From assembly GCF_023343835.1 (NCBI RefSeq), contig NC_064439.1, positions 40,293,508 to 40,357,507 on the forward strand: a stretch of DNA of 64,000 bases, read 5' to 3'. The stretch comes from Lagopus muta (taxonomy: Eukaryota; Chordata; Aves; Galliformes; Phasianidae). Numbering within the stretch: position 1 is the stretch's first letter; every line of letters starts with the position of its first letter. The translations under genes were made by a program, and so were the position numbers. Positions 12,656-24,067 of this stretch are shown piece after piece. A model generated the notes under the pieces. That model saw only the letters and a program-made list of their open reading frames with translations. It was not told the origin of the DNA and did not search any database.

Positions 12656-14537
12656 ACATACTGCATTAGGGTTTTGGCTTGGCTTGGGGTTCTTCCTTGA
12701 GAAAAGCATAGTGTGGCCCAGTGACTGTTATTAGAGATTGCATGCATTCATTCATAAAGCAGGTACATCTATGGATCTGTGAAAACAGGTGAATGCTAGA
12801 CCAGATTAGAAATGGAGTGCGTGAGGAATTGCTGTATTAAGGACAAAGCAAACCTTTATCAGAGATGGCATGCTGTATCTACCTAGCTACAGATGCCTAG
12901 GAAAGAACAGGAAAACATGGCAGGCAGATGTTGTGCATCTTACTAAAAGTCTCCAACCTTTCAGTGATCTTTAATTCTAGTTCCCTAGGCCTAATCAGTT
13001 CCTTTGTATGTAGGAATCTTCAATGGTTTTCTATTCCATGATGTTGTGCTTTCTCCTTTTGAACCGTTTTTAGCTTTAGCATCCACAGTGTCCTTTGGCA
13101 AGAAGTGCTACAACTCATTATTCTTGGTGTGAAGGACGTGGGTTGATTACTTGCAGTTGACTTAGCATATTCTAGTCAGATTTGGTGGAAAAATTCATTA
13201 GCTTTTACATATGACAGGAGATGTTGGGCTGAATTATCATTGAGGTCTTTTTTGACTTCTGGAATCTGTGAATTTGAATTTCCATGATTTTTTTAAATGG
13301 GTTTTGTGAAAAATATTACTGCCTGATTTACTTTTAACTTTCTAATGCTGCTTGCAAATTTGCTTTAAGACAATTAATCAAAACATGTGCTTCAGGGTTT
13401 TAGCTAACTCAGCTCCCCTTTTCCTATGTGTATAAATGGCCAAATAATGAGAAGTGATTCAAAGAATCCTCTTGCTTGGAGACCATAATACCATTCTGCT
13501 AGCACAGCAGGAGCCAGGCAGATGTCCACATTTAAGTAAATCTATCAGAAATCCTTAGAAGTCTGAATGTTGAGCTTGTTGTTTACAGTGAGATGAGATA
13601 GGCAGAAGTTGGTGGTGGTGGCTGAGCTCATGGCCTGTATCCAGATCGTGGCACAGCATAACAAATGACCTTCAGCTTTTTTGTAGAACAACAACAAAAA
13701 ACACCAGAAGAAGACAATAAACGTGAAGTCATGATTATCACCTGGGACTGGAACACTTAAAAGTCCACCTTCCAAACTCCAGTAACTTTATAGTGGAAGG
13801 AAGTGTTGTATCAATCCTTTCTGCATAATGCTTGTTACATCTTTCCCTTTTAACTACTGTATTCCTTTATCTTTTTAGCAACCTCTTTGTAGTCACAGTA
13901 TGCAATCTTTGAAAAAATGCAACTGATTACAGGGAGCCACTTTTTTCTGGAATAGGTGCTTTAGAAGTTACCCTCCATCTGCTTTTGTATTGCATGCATA
14001 ATGTTTACCAGCAAACAGCAATCACAGTGGGCAGCTTTCAGGGCAGAACTATTGCACTAAGATACAACATTTCAGAGTCTGTTTTAATGCTAAAGCCTCT
14101 TAGCTTTTTTGGGTTGAATTATCTTGCATCCTCCGTGCAGTGTTTTTGGACATGCTCCAGCTAAATAGTTTTTGTGTTCTGCCAGTATAAATATAATAAT
14201 AGTGGTGCAAAAGGAGGGTGTTCTGTTATAAGAATGTGCTAGGAGTTAATACTTCTGTTAATCAGAATGTGTGCTTTCAAATAATTTACTTTTGCAGTTT
14301 TCTAAAAGACTACTTTTACATATTCTGTTTTCTGAAAGCTATAAAGAATTCTTACCAAACACAGCTGAAAAAATTAACCTTTGTGTGCTGTAAAAACGGT
14401 CTAGAAAAGCCAAATAGAATACACTCCTAAGAGCAGAGTATCTTATTCTTGTGCATGGATATCAGTCAGGAAGAATAATTTGTGACTTTGAATGTATTTG
14501 CAGGGGTATATATGAAAACATCTAAAAAGTGGAGAGC

Positions 14538-14588
14538 TCCTGCTGCTAGCTGGACCTATAGCAATAGAGTCTTCCTGCTGCTAGCTGG
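14538..14588 (+). repeat. Exact 16-bp direct repeat, 35 bp apart
   Basis: TCCTGCTGCTAGCTGG occurs at 14538-14553 and again at 14573-14588. The copies are identical, with unrelated sequence between them. This may be a small local duplication. Confidence 0.75.
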
Positions 14589-14734
14589 TGCGATGCCATC
14601 AACATAGGTAGTCTGGGGAGGCCAGGGGGTGGCAATAGGTTGTTTTCTAAGATTCCTCCTTAAAAGGCAGGTAATGCCAGGACTGGAAAGCAGGAGCTGC
14701 CGGGAGGAGATGCTGGGCTGTCAGCGTGGGGAAG

Positions 14735-14764
14735 TTACATAAGGTGCATAAGGCCGTTACATAA
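14735..14764. promoter_or_regulatory. Paired D-box-like (PAR-bZIP/NFIL3-type) motifs in an intronic GC-richer patch
   Basis: TTACATAA occurs at 14735-14742 and 14757-14764, exactly 22 bp apart, with a related GCATAA half-site at 14746. The sequence fits the TTAYRTAA consensus bound by DBP, TEF, HLF and NFIL3. The flank (14750-14840) has several CpGs, unlike the surrounding intron. A regulatory role is inference from motif and spacing only. A short imperfect tandem repeat is the plain alternative. Confidence 0.25.
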
Positions 14765-16991
14765 GGGCTGCCTGGCGCTCGGGTCACTGCTGCTCCTCTG
14801 GGATGAGCTGCCGCTTGCCTGAAGCCGGCATGGTGAGCACGTGTGCATCTGAATCTTTCCACAGCAGGACCAGCAGCTTTACATGAGAGGAACGTGTATG
14901 TTCCAAAGAAATGAGTGGCCTGGAAGAACAACAAAATCCGTCAAGATAACATTCAATTAATTTCTTGAGTCAGTTTAAAAGAGCAGTCCATCTGTAGAAC
15001 CTCATCTTGCAGGGGAATTTTCTCAGTACTGTTTGAAATGGTGAGGAGTTTTTAAGCCCAGCCAAAAGGGACCGTTGTTCTTGTACAGATGTATTAAACA
15101 TTTCTTTGCTTTTAATTTGCCAAAAAGAATTGTACCTCAGCTTTTGTTAGCTTTTTTATACTGTTAGCAAAATGTGAAGATTTAACTAGAGTTCACTTGT
15201 AGGGAGGAGAATGGATATTTCTCTAGGGGAAGAAAAGCAAAGGTGAGGAAAATCTGCTGAGGCCTTTTTTGATTCATCATTATTTAAGAGCAAGAGCAAA
15301 AGGTGTTTGATGATAATGAACATGACTCTCAGTCTTTGGTCAGATAGCAGCACCTTCTTGACAGTGTGCCAGATCTAATTTCTGTTACAAGTTAAATGGC
15401 CAAGATCACTGTATTCAGTAGTGGTAACAGGTGATAGCTCTACAAGATGTTCTCTTCTCCTGAAACTGCTGGAATGATACAAACTGAATATGCAAAAACA
15501 TTCTCTTCTTACCTCTGGCCTTGTCTCAAAATATCTTTGAAAAGTCAGGGAGGTGGGACACTCATAGCATGGGATCTTTACAGAAAATATTTCTATCCCA
15601 GTCTTGTCGAGCACCAGTGCATACAGAAGTGACATCCTCTTGTATCTTCAGGTTCCAGAGGCCAAGCACTAATGGAGAACCATGGTGGTCACTTACCAAA
15701 CAAACAGGTCAGGAGCAGAATCCCTTCCTCTCTGTCCGGAAATGCTTTGCTTTGGACTTGAGGGTGTTCAATATCATGCTAAGCTGAAGCCTTCGTACTT
15801 GTCAAACATCCTGTCAAACTAGATGAAATGCTTTTTTTATTACAGAGATCTTTTGGATGTTGTATCCTGCAATCATACAAGCCTTGAAATTCCTGAGCAA
15901 ACAGGATGTGCCTGAGGCTCAATGTCCCTGGTGCAAACTGTGCTAGTGCTCTGCTATAGGTCCAGCCTGCAGCCACATTGCCCTGCTGGACACTGCTTCA
16001 CACGATTGCATTCACACCAGTATTGTTGTGTCCAGCATGTGACAGTTGGGTTAACGCAGCCCACTGTCGGAGCTGGGGTCAGTTCAGCTATAGCTCAGAA
16101 CTTCTTGTCAATCAAAAAAAAAAATAATTATGCAGACTACCTTGCAAAGTAAAATGAAGGCAGCTCTTTCTGTTGGCAGTCTAATGTTAAAACCAATCTC
16201 CTCTGGCAAACATCTGCTGTTTGAGCAGTTTTTGGCTGTTGCTAAAGCAATCATAGCTTCCCATTAACTTCATGGAGAAACATTTTGGAGGAGTTTCTGC
16301 AGTCTGCTTTCCTCCTTCAGTGCCATGGAACTTGCACATTTCCTGGTTTCTAAGCACCTTCTCTTTTGCTTTGTTAGCATAATACAAACTGAGTTTTCTC
16401 CTCAAGGAAAAAAACTTAAATCTGTTCTGACTTCTCGTGTCCAGGATGATCGCCCTGTGAAACCAGCCCACAGTCTCTGTGCTGTTTAAATGGAACATTT
16501 CTCACACACCTCTGGTCCACACGATAATGTGCAATTGTTTGGGGAAGAGAAATGATGTACCTGCCATACTAGTAATGGGTTGTTCTTCAGGACGTGTTGT
16601 CTGCATGTATCCTATGATGCACCCTAGTTCTTTGCCTCTTCAGAGTTGTGCAACTTTCTGATCCCTAATTGCTGAAGAAGTGGGCAACTGGTTGTTCCTT
16701 CCAGAGCTGGGACTTAAGAGCAGCCATACCATTGTCAAGTGTATCACAGCAAAATCCATTCAATATTACTTTAAAAAAAAGCACAAAGCAAATAATGTTT
16801 CTTTGGCACTTAGTTTGTAGATTAACAAGGGGTAGTAGCATTCGCTACATGTTCTGGTTCTGTCGTTGATCTGCTGGCAGACTGTTACTGACAGAGAGTA
16901 CGTGACTATAAAATAAATGTAGTTTATGGGGGTTATTAGGTATTAAAATGGTCTTCTCTCCTTCTTGCTCTAATCTGTCATATTTTGTACC

Positions 16992-17009
16992 TTTTTTTTT
17001 TTTTTTTTT
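16992..17009 (+). repeat. Poly-T tract (T18)
   Basis: Eighteen consecutive T within AT-rich intron. No adjoining transposon was recognised. Confidence 0.9.
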
Positions 17010-17208
17010 GTCTTATTCTGTTTTAATTTATTCTTAAGGGATTCTTTTGCTGATTCATTTTGGTGTGCAGACTCTCTCAGTGTTCTTGGTTTTGCGTTTC
17101 TTTGTTGTACTTAATGTTTATAGCCTCCATGGGAAAGACACCATCAGGCTGTAAGGCAGCGAGTTTCACGAACCTGATGTAATAAATGCACTCTTTGCCT
17201 TGTTGCAG

Positions 17209-17256
17209 TTCACCCTGAACTCTCATCAGCTGCTAGGCACATCTAGTCCCTATAGA
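17209..17256 (+). other. ANO10: Possible cryptic cassette exon in the ANO10 intron
   Basis: Acceptor-like CCTTGTTGCAG is followed by 48 open bases and a strong donor, AGAGTGAGT. The length is a multiple of three, and in frame 0 it encodes 16 residues without a stop (FTLNSHQLLGTSSPYR). Both flanking ANO10 exons meet the intron in phase 0, so inclusion would keep the downstream frame. I know of no such exon in ANO10. Chance splice-like signals are common in a 35-kb intron, so this is weak. Confidence 0.15.
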
Positions 17257-20200
17257 GTGAGTATTTTGAAAACATCCATTTGTTTGCCACTATGAATGTT
17301 CAATAGCTCTACACATGGTGACAATGGAATTAATCCAGGAAAAGAAATGGTCTGAAAAAAGTCATTTAAGTACCCATGCTAGCCTTGCTCTGCTAGGTAG
17401 TTTGTTTATATTGATTTTATTAGGATACAAACAAAGAACTAAGGAAGAAAAGAACCCATTCTGAACTGTGCTGTTCACTCATCATAATACTCAGTATTTC
17501 AATAACATCTCCCAGCCTCTCAAATGGATTAAACTGCATTTACTTTGCCCTCATTATACGCACATTTTGGTTAGAGCACTCAAAATACTCCGCTCTGGAG
17601 GCCTTCGTTTCAATGAGAACAGAGTGTTCTGGCTTGAAAAGAAAGCATAGTGAAAACGAAAGTGTGAATGTTCAAACCTGGAACTGAAAGTTGAGGGGAG
17701 GTGGAAGAGTGACAGGAAAGGTGCCTGTAAGATGTGCTTCATTTGTTCTTTAATTTTACACAGATACCAAAATCAAGCAATTATAGTGTCTTCATAGTAA
17801 AAAAATGGAGTGATTCCTGCCTTCATCTGCTGAATTGTGTTAACTCTGAATTCTCCTGTGTCTATTAGAAGTGCATAACGTTTCCTAATATGCTGAATCC
17901 TGTGCCCGTATACTTGTCCTTATCCATAAGCTTTATGTACACATGTTAATTACGTCCTTAATGTCCTTTACTGTTGTGTTTTGGTGATACTGAATCAGCC
18001 TGTCAGTGACAATTTTGGTAGTAATTGTGTTACTGAATCATTCTGAGGCTCTTTTATTGGACTTCTATTTATTATTACAGGCTTTTTTTTTTTTTTTAAA
18101 TATTCATTATTCCCCCTCTGGGTATATATGCAATTTATGTCCTTGATGCTGCAAATGCTTATGTGGAAATAAGGTTTTACTGTATGGTAGAAGGTTGTGC
18201 GGTTTGATTAGAAAGGCTAGGCTGGTCATGAGAACTTTTTTTGTATATTTGAATCTGTTAAGCCCTGAAATATTAAAGTGGAGACTGGTTTAATTTCACT
18301 GACGGGGAATAGGGAATGCAGATGTGAGCAGGCCCAGCCACTGAATTTTTTTTAAACAGCTGAGTAGAAACCATGGTTTCTGAAGCCTGGGTGATGATTG
18401 AATGCCATGTGGTTGTGCTTTGTGACTACTCAACTCAAAAAACCAAAACACAGCAACCTACAGGAGTAGTGTGAATCTGTAAACACTGTGAGGGAGGATA
18501 ATGCCATTTTCCAAACATGGCTCAGTAACAACAGAAGCATTGTTGTACAGCTGCAGTAAGCTTGAGATTCTTATTGCTTTGAGGAGATGTGTGCTATTGG
18601 ATGAAATTGTTGCATTTTTGTGCTCTCAAGGTGCCAGCTGCTTTGTCTGTTGTGTGATGGACAGTATTTCTGTACTGTCTAAGGACAGTCGTGATGCCTG
18701 CAGTATCAATGTGTACAGATCCTTGCCATACATCCTAAATTGTTGAAGTGAGATGCAGAAATTTAAGATACTCTTGTTTGAGAGGAAGAAAAGCTGTTTT
18801 AACAGTATAAAACTGTTACAAGAAGGAGCATATATTTACATAGCACTAGCATTTGACTAACGCAGCAAAATTGAAAGTAAAATGTAAGTACAGTCTCTAG
18901 TGAAAGCAAATAAAGGAAAGAAAAATCTTCTCCTCTGTATGCACACTAAAAATTATATAGGTACAGTGGGAGATTTTACTTTAGATAAGCTAGTTACTGA
19001 GGAAGGTGAGCAGAAAAAAAGAGATTCCTGTGAAAGATAATTCAGCCAAGGAACAAAACTTTGAGTTGCAATTGATGTATGCCAAAACATAGACCTCCTT
19101 TCTGTTATGTGCATACAGAGAATCTGGAGATGAGTGCCTTAGGCCAAAGTGTGAACATCTTCACTGGTAGGCCCTAGCTAAGACTTTGGTCCATACGATA
19201 AATTCTGCTTGAAAATGAAAAGCCTTATATTTTGACCAAGTGAGGGACAAAATGAGAATTGTCACAGTTTATCGAAGCGTGAATAAGGGGCTTATTAACA
19301 CAAGGCTGAATTTGAGCTTCAGAAAATATATTGTCCCTATCAAAGATCCTGCTTGGTGGTGTCTCTCTGTGTCTTTTATTAAGCTGCATTTAAATAATGT
19401 GACTTAACTGGTATAGTTGAGTGGAATGTCTTTAAGTGGTACACCTCATCTTGTGTCCTTTTATCTAAACAAACACACGTGCTTAAAAATAGAGAGCAGA
19501 GGTTTTTGTTTATCCTGTTTGTTTAGTTGTGGTTTTTTGTTAATTTTTAATTACTTAGTGAATGTCTTGGTTGAATTTAAAGAACACTAGGATCACAATT
19601 ATTTTTATCTACGTATTTGATTGTTTGTACATAAAGGTTTTTCAGTTTTCACTGTTTGCTTCCTCCATTATCATAATCACCCTTTTACACAGAAGGAAAG
19701 TACGTGATTGAGTTTCTTGCAGAGCAGTAGTACACAAGAATAGAGTTTACTAAGAGTGGTGGAAATAATTTTTAAAAAAAGGTACATTCTTACAAGAATG
19801 GAACTAAGAAAGCAGAACAGTTATTATGAACAAACTCCTCTGGTTCTACTCTTAAAACTTTTATACCTGTGACAGGTAAAGAATTAGCAGTTGGAAATTT
19901 GACTTCAAATAGACTAAATTCCTTTAAATGAAAAGGATAGACAGTAGTCTTTGTTTCCAAGGCAACGCTCAGTTATCAAACTGAGGACGTGGAAGATGCT
20001 TAAGTGACAGAGCTTCTGAGAGCAGCTTACTAAAGATAAATTTTACCTTCATTCAGAATATCCGGATGACTTTCATAATGTGCTGTACAGTTTTCAGTAC
20101 ATCTTCACTCAGCTGGGAGAAACTCATTTCTTAGAAGTATATTCCCCACTCAGAATCAGTGTCTACAGTTAGTGCTGCATGCTTAACTTCTCAATCTGCT

Positions 20201-23200
20201 ACTAGACAAGTGGTGATATCTATAGCTAACGTTTTCAAATACATTTAAGTACAATATAAGAAAGATATAAGCAAAATTTAGACTCCAGATGATGTAGTGA
20301 AAAATCAGGTATTTTGGTGGATTTAATTACCTTTAGTTCTAATGAGCAGCTTTCAGCCCCTCAGGAAAGCATCATCGTGGTGACGCATGATGACTCACTC
20401 ATACCTGATCATGGTTTTGTGCAATGCCCTTTATACATCCAAAGTGATTTTATTTTTTTTCAGTACAGCTTACAAATGCTTGTGAAGAATTATTGATGTC
20501 AATGTGGCAACATGAAAGAACAACAGTCTTTGAGGCAAAAAGTTGCTAGCAAACATGGCATTTCTCTGGTAAAGGGATGAGAAGAGTTGCTTTCCTATGC
20601 CGTAATGGAGAGGGTGGATGAAAACTAGATCACAGCAATTTTGTAAGTTGGAAAATGTTTAGTTTCATGCATAGGAACAAGAAAGCAAAGAGAATTACAA
20701 TATAGCTGAGAGGACAAACTGGAATGGTTAACAATGACGTATTTGTGGGATCTTATGGTTTGTTTTGTTGCTGTTTTTAGTGTAGAGAGAAAGGGATGAA
20801 CGCAGGTATAAAGACTGGGGCAGAAAAGATTCAACTACCATGGGAAGAAAAGAATTTGTTGTTGGTACAGGTTACATGTTTGCGGATGATTCTTTGCTGT
20901 TTAATTAGACATTTTATTTTATGAATGCACACATTAGAGTTCTTAACACGTTTTTATGGTTTCTGTATCTTGTTTGTAAAGCAAACAGTAGGTTTGGGTA
21001 ATAACGGTACCGAGGCGGTGCTATCAGGAAGAATTGATTTGCTAGATAATGTAAGTACTTCTGCAAGTCCTATGTGATAGAATTCTCAAATTACAGTTTG
21101 TAATTCCATAAAGTTATTAACTTGAAATTGTAACCTATTTAATTCTTTTTAAACAGAAAATAGTGGTTTGTTTCGCAGCTTTATTAATCAGCAGCTATGC
21201 ATCTGTGAGAGCAATTGTTGTAATGACTTTGAAAGCCTCAATTGTTTTCTAAAATATAGGTAGTAAAACCTGTGCAGCTTTCCCATTGAGTCTGAAGAAA
21301 TGTACAAATCTGTTTCACTTCATTACTTTTTACAAGTTGAGAAGCACAAAAGTCTTCAGCCCAGCTCCATTAAATTGAAAAGCCTTGTGCTCCTGGGAGA
21401 TGTAGCCCACAGATTTTATCCCTGTGAGGTTTTCTTTCAAAACATTTGGTGTTTTAAACAGACCTAAAACTTATCAGCCTTATTACCAAACCCAAACTGG
21501 GGACTGAAGGCTTTGTTAATGGTGTATAGTGATTTTAGAGTGGGACAAAACAAAGAAATAGCAAATTGAAGGGACTTGCCAAACCATGCTTTCTGCTCTC
21601 TGTGCTCTGGATCAGCGTGTAGGGTTGCACTTCTGTTTTTCCTTTCTTTTCTTCCATTCCTCTTCAGTATTCCTGCCTCTGTCTCTGGTAAGTTAGATGA
21701 TACTCAGTGAGTGAGGCTGCTTTACTTAAAGTTCTTTCCATTTTTGCTGTTCTGTGGCTAGCAAGTACTTCCTGCTTAGAACCTAACTGTTACTTCTTGA
21801 ATTACATTTGCTATTTCAGATACACAATTCCTTAGGAAACATCATCTGTACTTAGCAGTGTAAATTAAGAGTTGTCTCATCTGTGAGTATATGGTCGGAC
21901 TACGTAAGTCTTGCATTTTCAAAACTGTAGCTGTATTCGCTAATTTTGTGTTATTTCTCCAATTTGTGCTGAGTTCTGGAGGTGTAGATTTTGCCAAAAT
22001 AAGATAAAATAATGAAATCAAAAGCCAAGTTTGAGGTTTTTAGAAATAATGTAGCAGATTAAGAGATGCACAGTGGAAGTTGCACACCGCAAATGATGCA
22101 TGGCCTTCACAAATCTTCCTTTCAGTGCTGCTTTAAGAATTGCGTGTGCTAACTTTATTTTAGTTTATCCTATTTTTTAGACTCTCCACTTTACAAATCT
22201 AGTATTTTATTCATTAATAAAATCTTAAAGCATTTTAAGTACTAGTTAGCAACAATTATTATGTAACAAAGTACAAGAAGTTAGTAGAGATCACGAGAAT
22301 GACACCACCTGCATTCAGTGAAAAGCCTTTTACTATTATGTTGAGTGGTGCAATTGCCAAACACAAGGCAGAATTAATTCCATTTATTAGTGTTAATCTT
22401 GAGTAACTTATATAAGACTGATATTTAGGTTTATCTCCTCCATAGTAGTCTAGGTACTTATAACTGCAAATGATTGGAAAGATACTCATTTAATACAGCA
22501 GTGAAGTACCATGTGTTTGCTGCTGCTGTGCTGCAAAGAAGATCTTGTTAGAGTGGTCTCAGAGGAGACGTGTGCTTTTGCATTCCTAAAGCTAGCTGAC
22601 TAGATCTCTTATGCTGAAATCGTTTGTAAATGCATTTGCACTGTAAATCCTCTTTTATTGCAAGTTTCTTCCATTTTGTATGTTGTACAGAGTGATTGTT
22701 TGCAGTATAAGGGAATCAGTAAACAAAATGCTAAATTACTTTAATCCTGGGAGGCTAGATTCCATAGTAATTTAGACTGTGATGACGCAGCTGGATGTTT
22801 AATGTACTCTTCTAAAATGCTCTCTAAGAACTGCTTGTCATCAGTGGGCTGTCTCATGCCCGTCGGGTGCTGCATTTGCTGGAAATGAAGCGGTTTGAGT
22901 AGGAAGATGTGTAATTATTACCAAAGTTTATCATCAATTTACTATATACATGGAACGTGAAATGCTTAAAATACTATAATGCTTACTTATGTGATATTCT
23001 TTCTGCTGTGTGTAGGTACTGCATTGTGATTTACTTTTGTAGCTTTTCATACTTTCCTGTTTCAGAAATTTCAAAATTGTGTAGCGAAAAGGTTTACGAT
23101 GGCTTCTAAATATAAATGAACTTAAAAATAAATCCTGCAAAACGGCAGCGATCCATTTAATAAAATACCCATTTTTGTAAATGCACTGAAAAGAGTGGGT

Positions 23201-23622
23201 GAAAATACTGTGACACATCATGTGGGCTTAATCTATTTCGTATAAATTTGCTGTGAAAGCTCTAGTTCAATATAGATAATGTGCAATCTGTTCTAAACAT
23301 CCAGTTGTACAATAAGGGTAATTTGTGGGAGACAGTTATGGATCTCAAGAGCCCTTTCATCATTCGCAGTATTGAATTAATCTCCTAAACGCTCATTCAG
23401 AAGGTGCCAGAAGACTGCTCTGTTCGGTTGCCATGGCAGATATTATTCTTCTGGCTCCTTGGAGAGCGAAATTTCTATAAAGCGTGAGTGTTTTCAAGTT
23501 TATCAAAGCAGTAAGCTGTAGTTACTCTGTTTTTTGTTGATGCTGCTGACAGTTTCCTTCTGTCGTATGTTCGCTTTCGTTTGTTCAAATGTTCTAAACT
23601 TTCTTTCTTTTACTCGCTCTCA

Positions 23623-23950
23623 CTTGAAGGGAGCGTATAAACAGGAGAGGGAACGGCTGTTTATGAGGATGGATAGTGATAGGAAAAGGGGCAATGGTTT
23701 TAAACTGAGACAAGGGTGATTTAGGTTAGATATTAGGAGGAAGTTTTTCACACAGAGGTGGTGATGCACTGAAAAAGGTTGCCCAAGGAGGCTGTGGATG
23801 CCCCATCCCTGGAGGCATTCAAGGCCAGGCTGGATGTGGCTCTGAGCAGCCTGGTCTGCTGGTTGGTGACCCTGCACATGGCAGAGGGTTGGAACTAGAT
23901 GAGCACTGTGGTCCTTTTCAGGCCATTCTGTGATTCTATGATATGATTCA
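23623..23950 (+). mobile_element. CR1 LINE, 5'-truncated 3' fragment
   Basis: It carries the typical CR1 3' region: the segment around TATAAACAGGAGAGGGAACG, then AGGAGGAAGTTTTTCACACA, GGTTGCCCAAGGAGGCTGTG and GATGCCCCATCCCTGGAGG, ending in TTCTGTGATTCTATGATATG. It matches the copy at 38400-38838 closely over its whole length, so both come from one subfamily. CR1 is the dominant non-LTR retrotransposon of birds. Only non-coding 3' sequence remains. Confidence 0.95.
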
Positions 23951-24025
23951 TAGAACACTAACTTTCATTCAGAGATAAAAAAAGGAGAACAGTTATTTTG
24001 CATGCAGCCTTTTCCAGATACATCT

Positions 24026-24067
24026 AAAAAGAAAGGGAAAAAAAAAAGAAAAAAAAAGAGAAAAGAA
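24026..24067 (+). repeat. A-rich purine tract
   Basis: A run of A broken by single G or GGG blocks, in the GAAAGGGAAAAAAAAAAG style. It lies 75 bp after the CR1 fragment but is not part of it. Confidence 0.8.
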
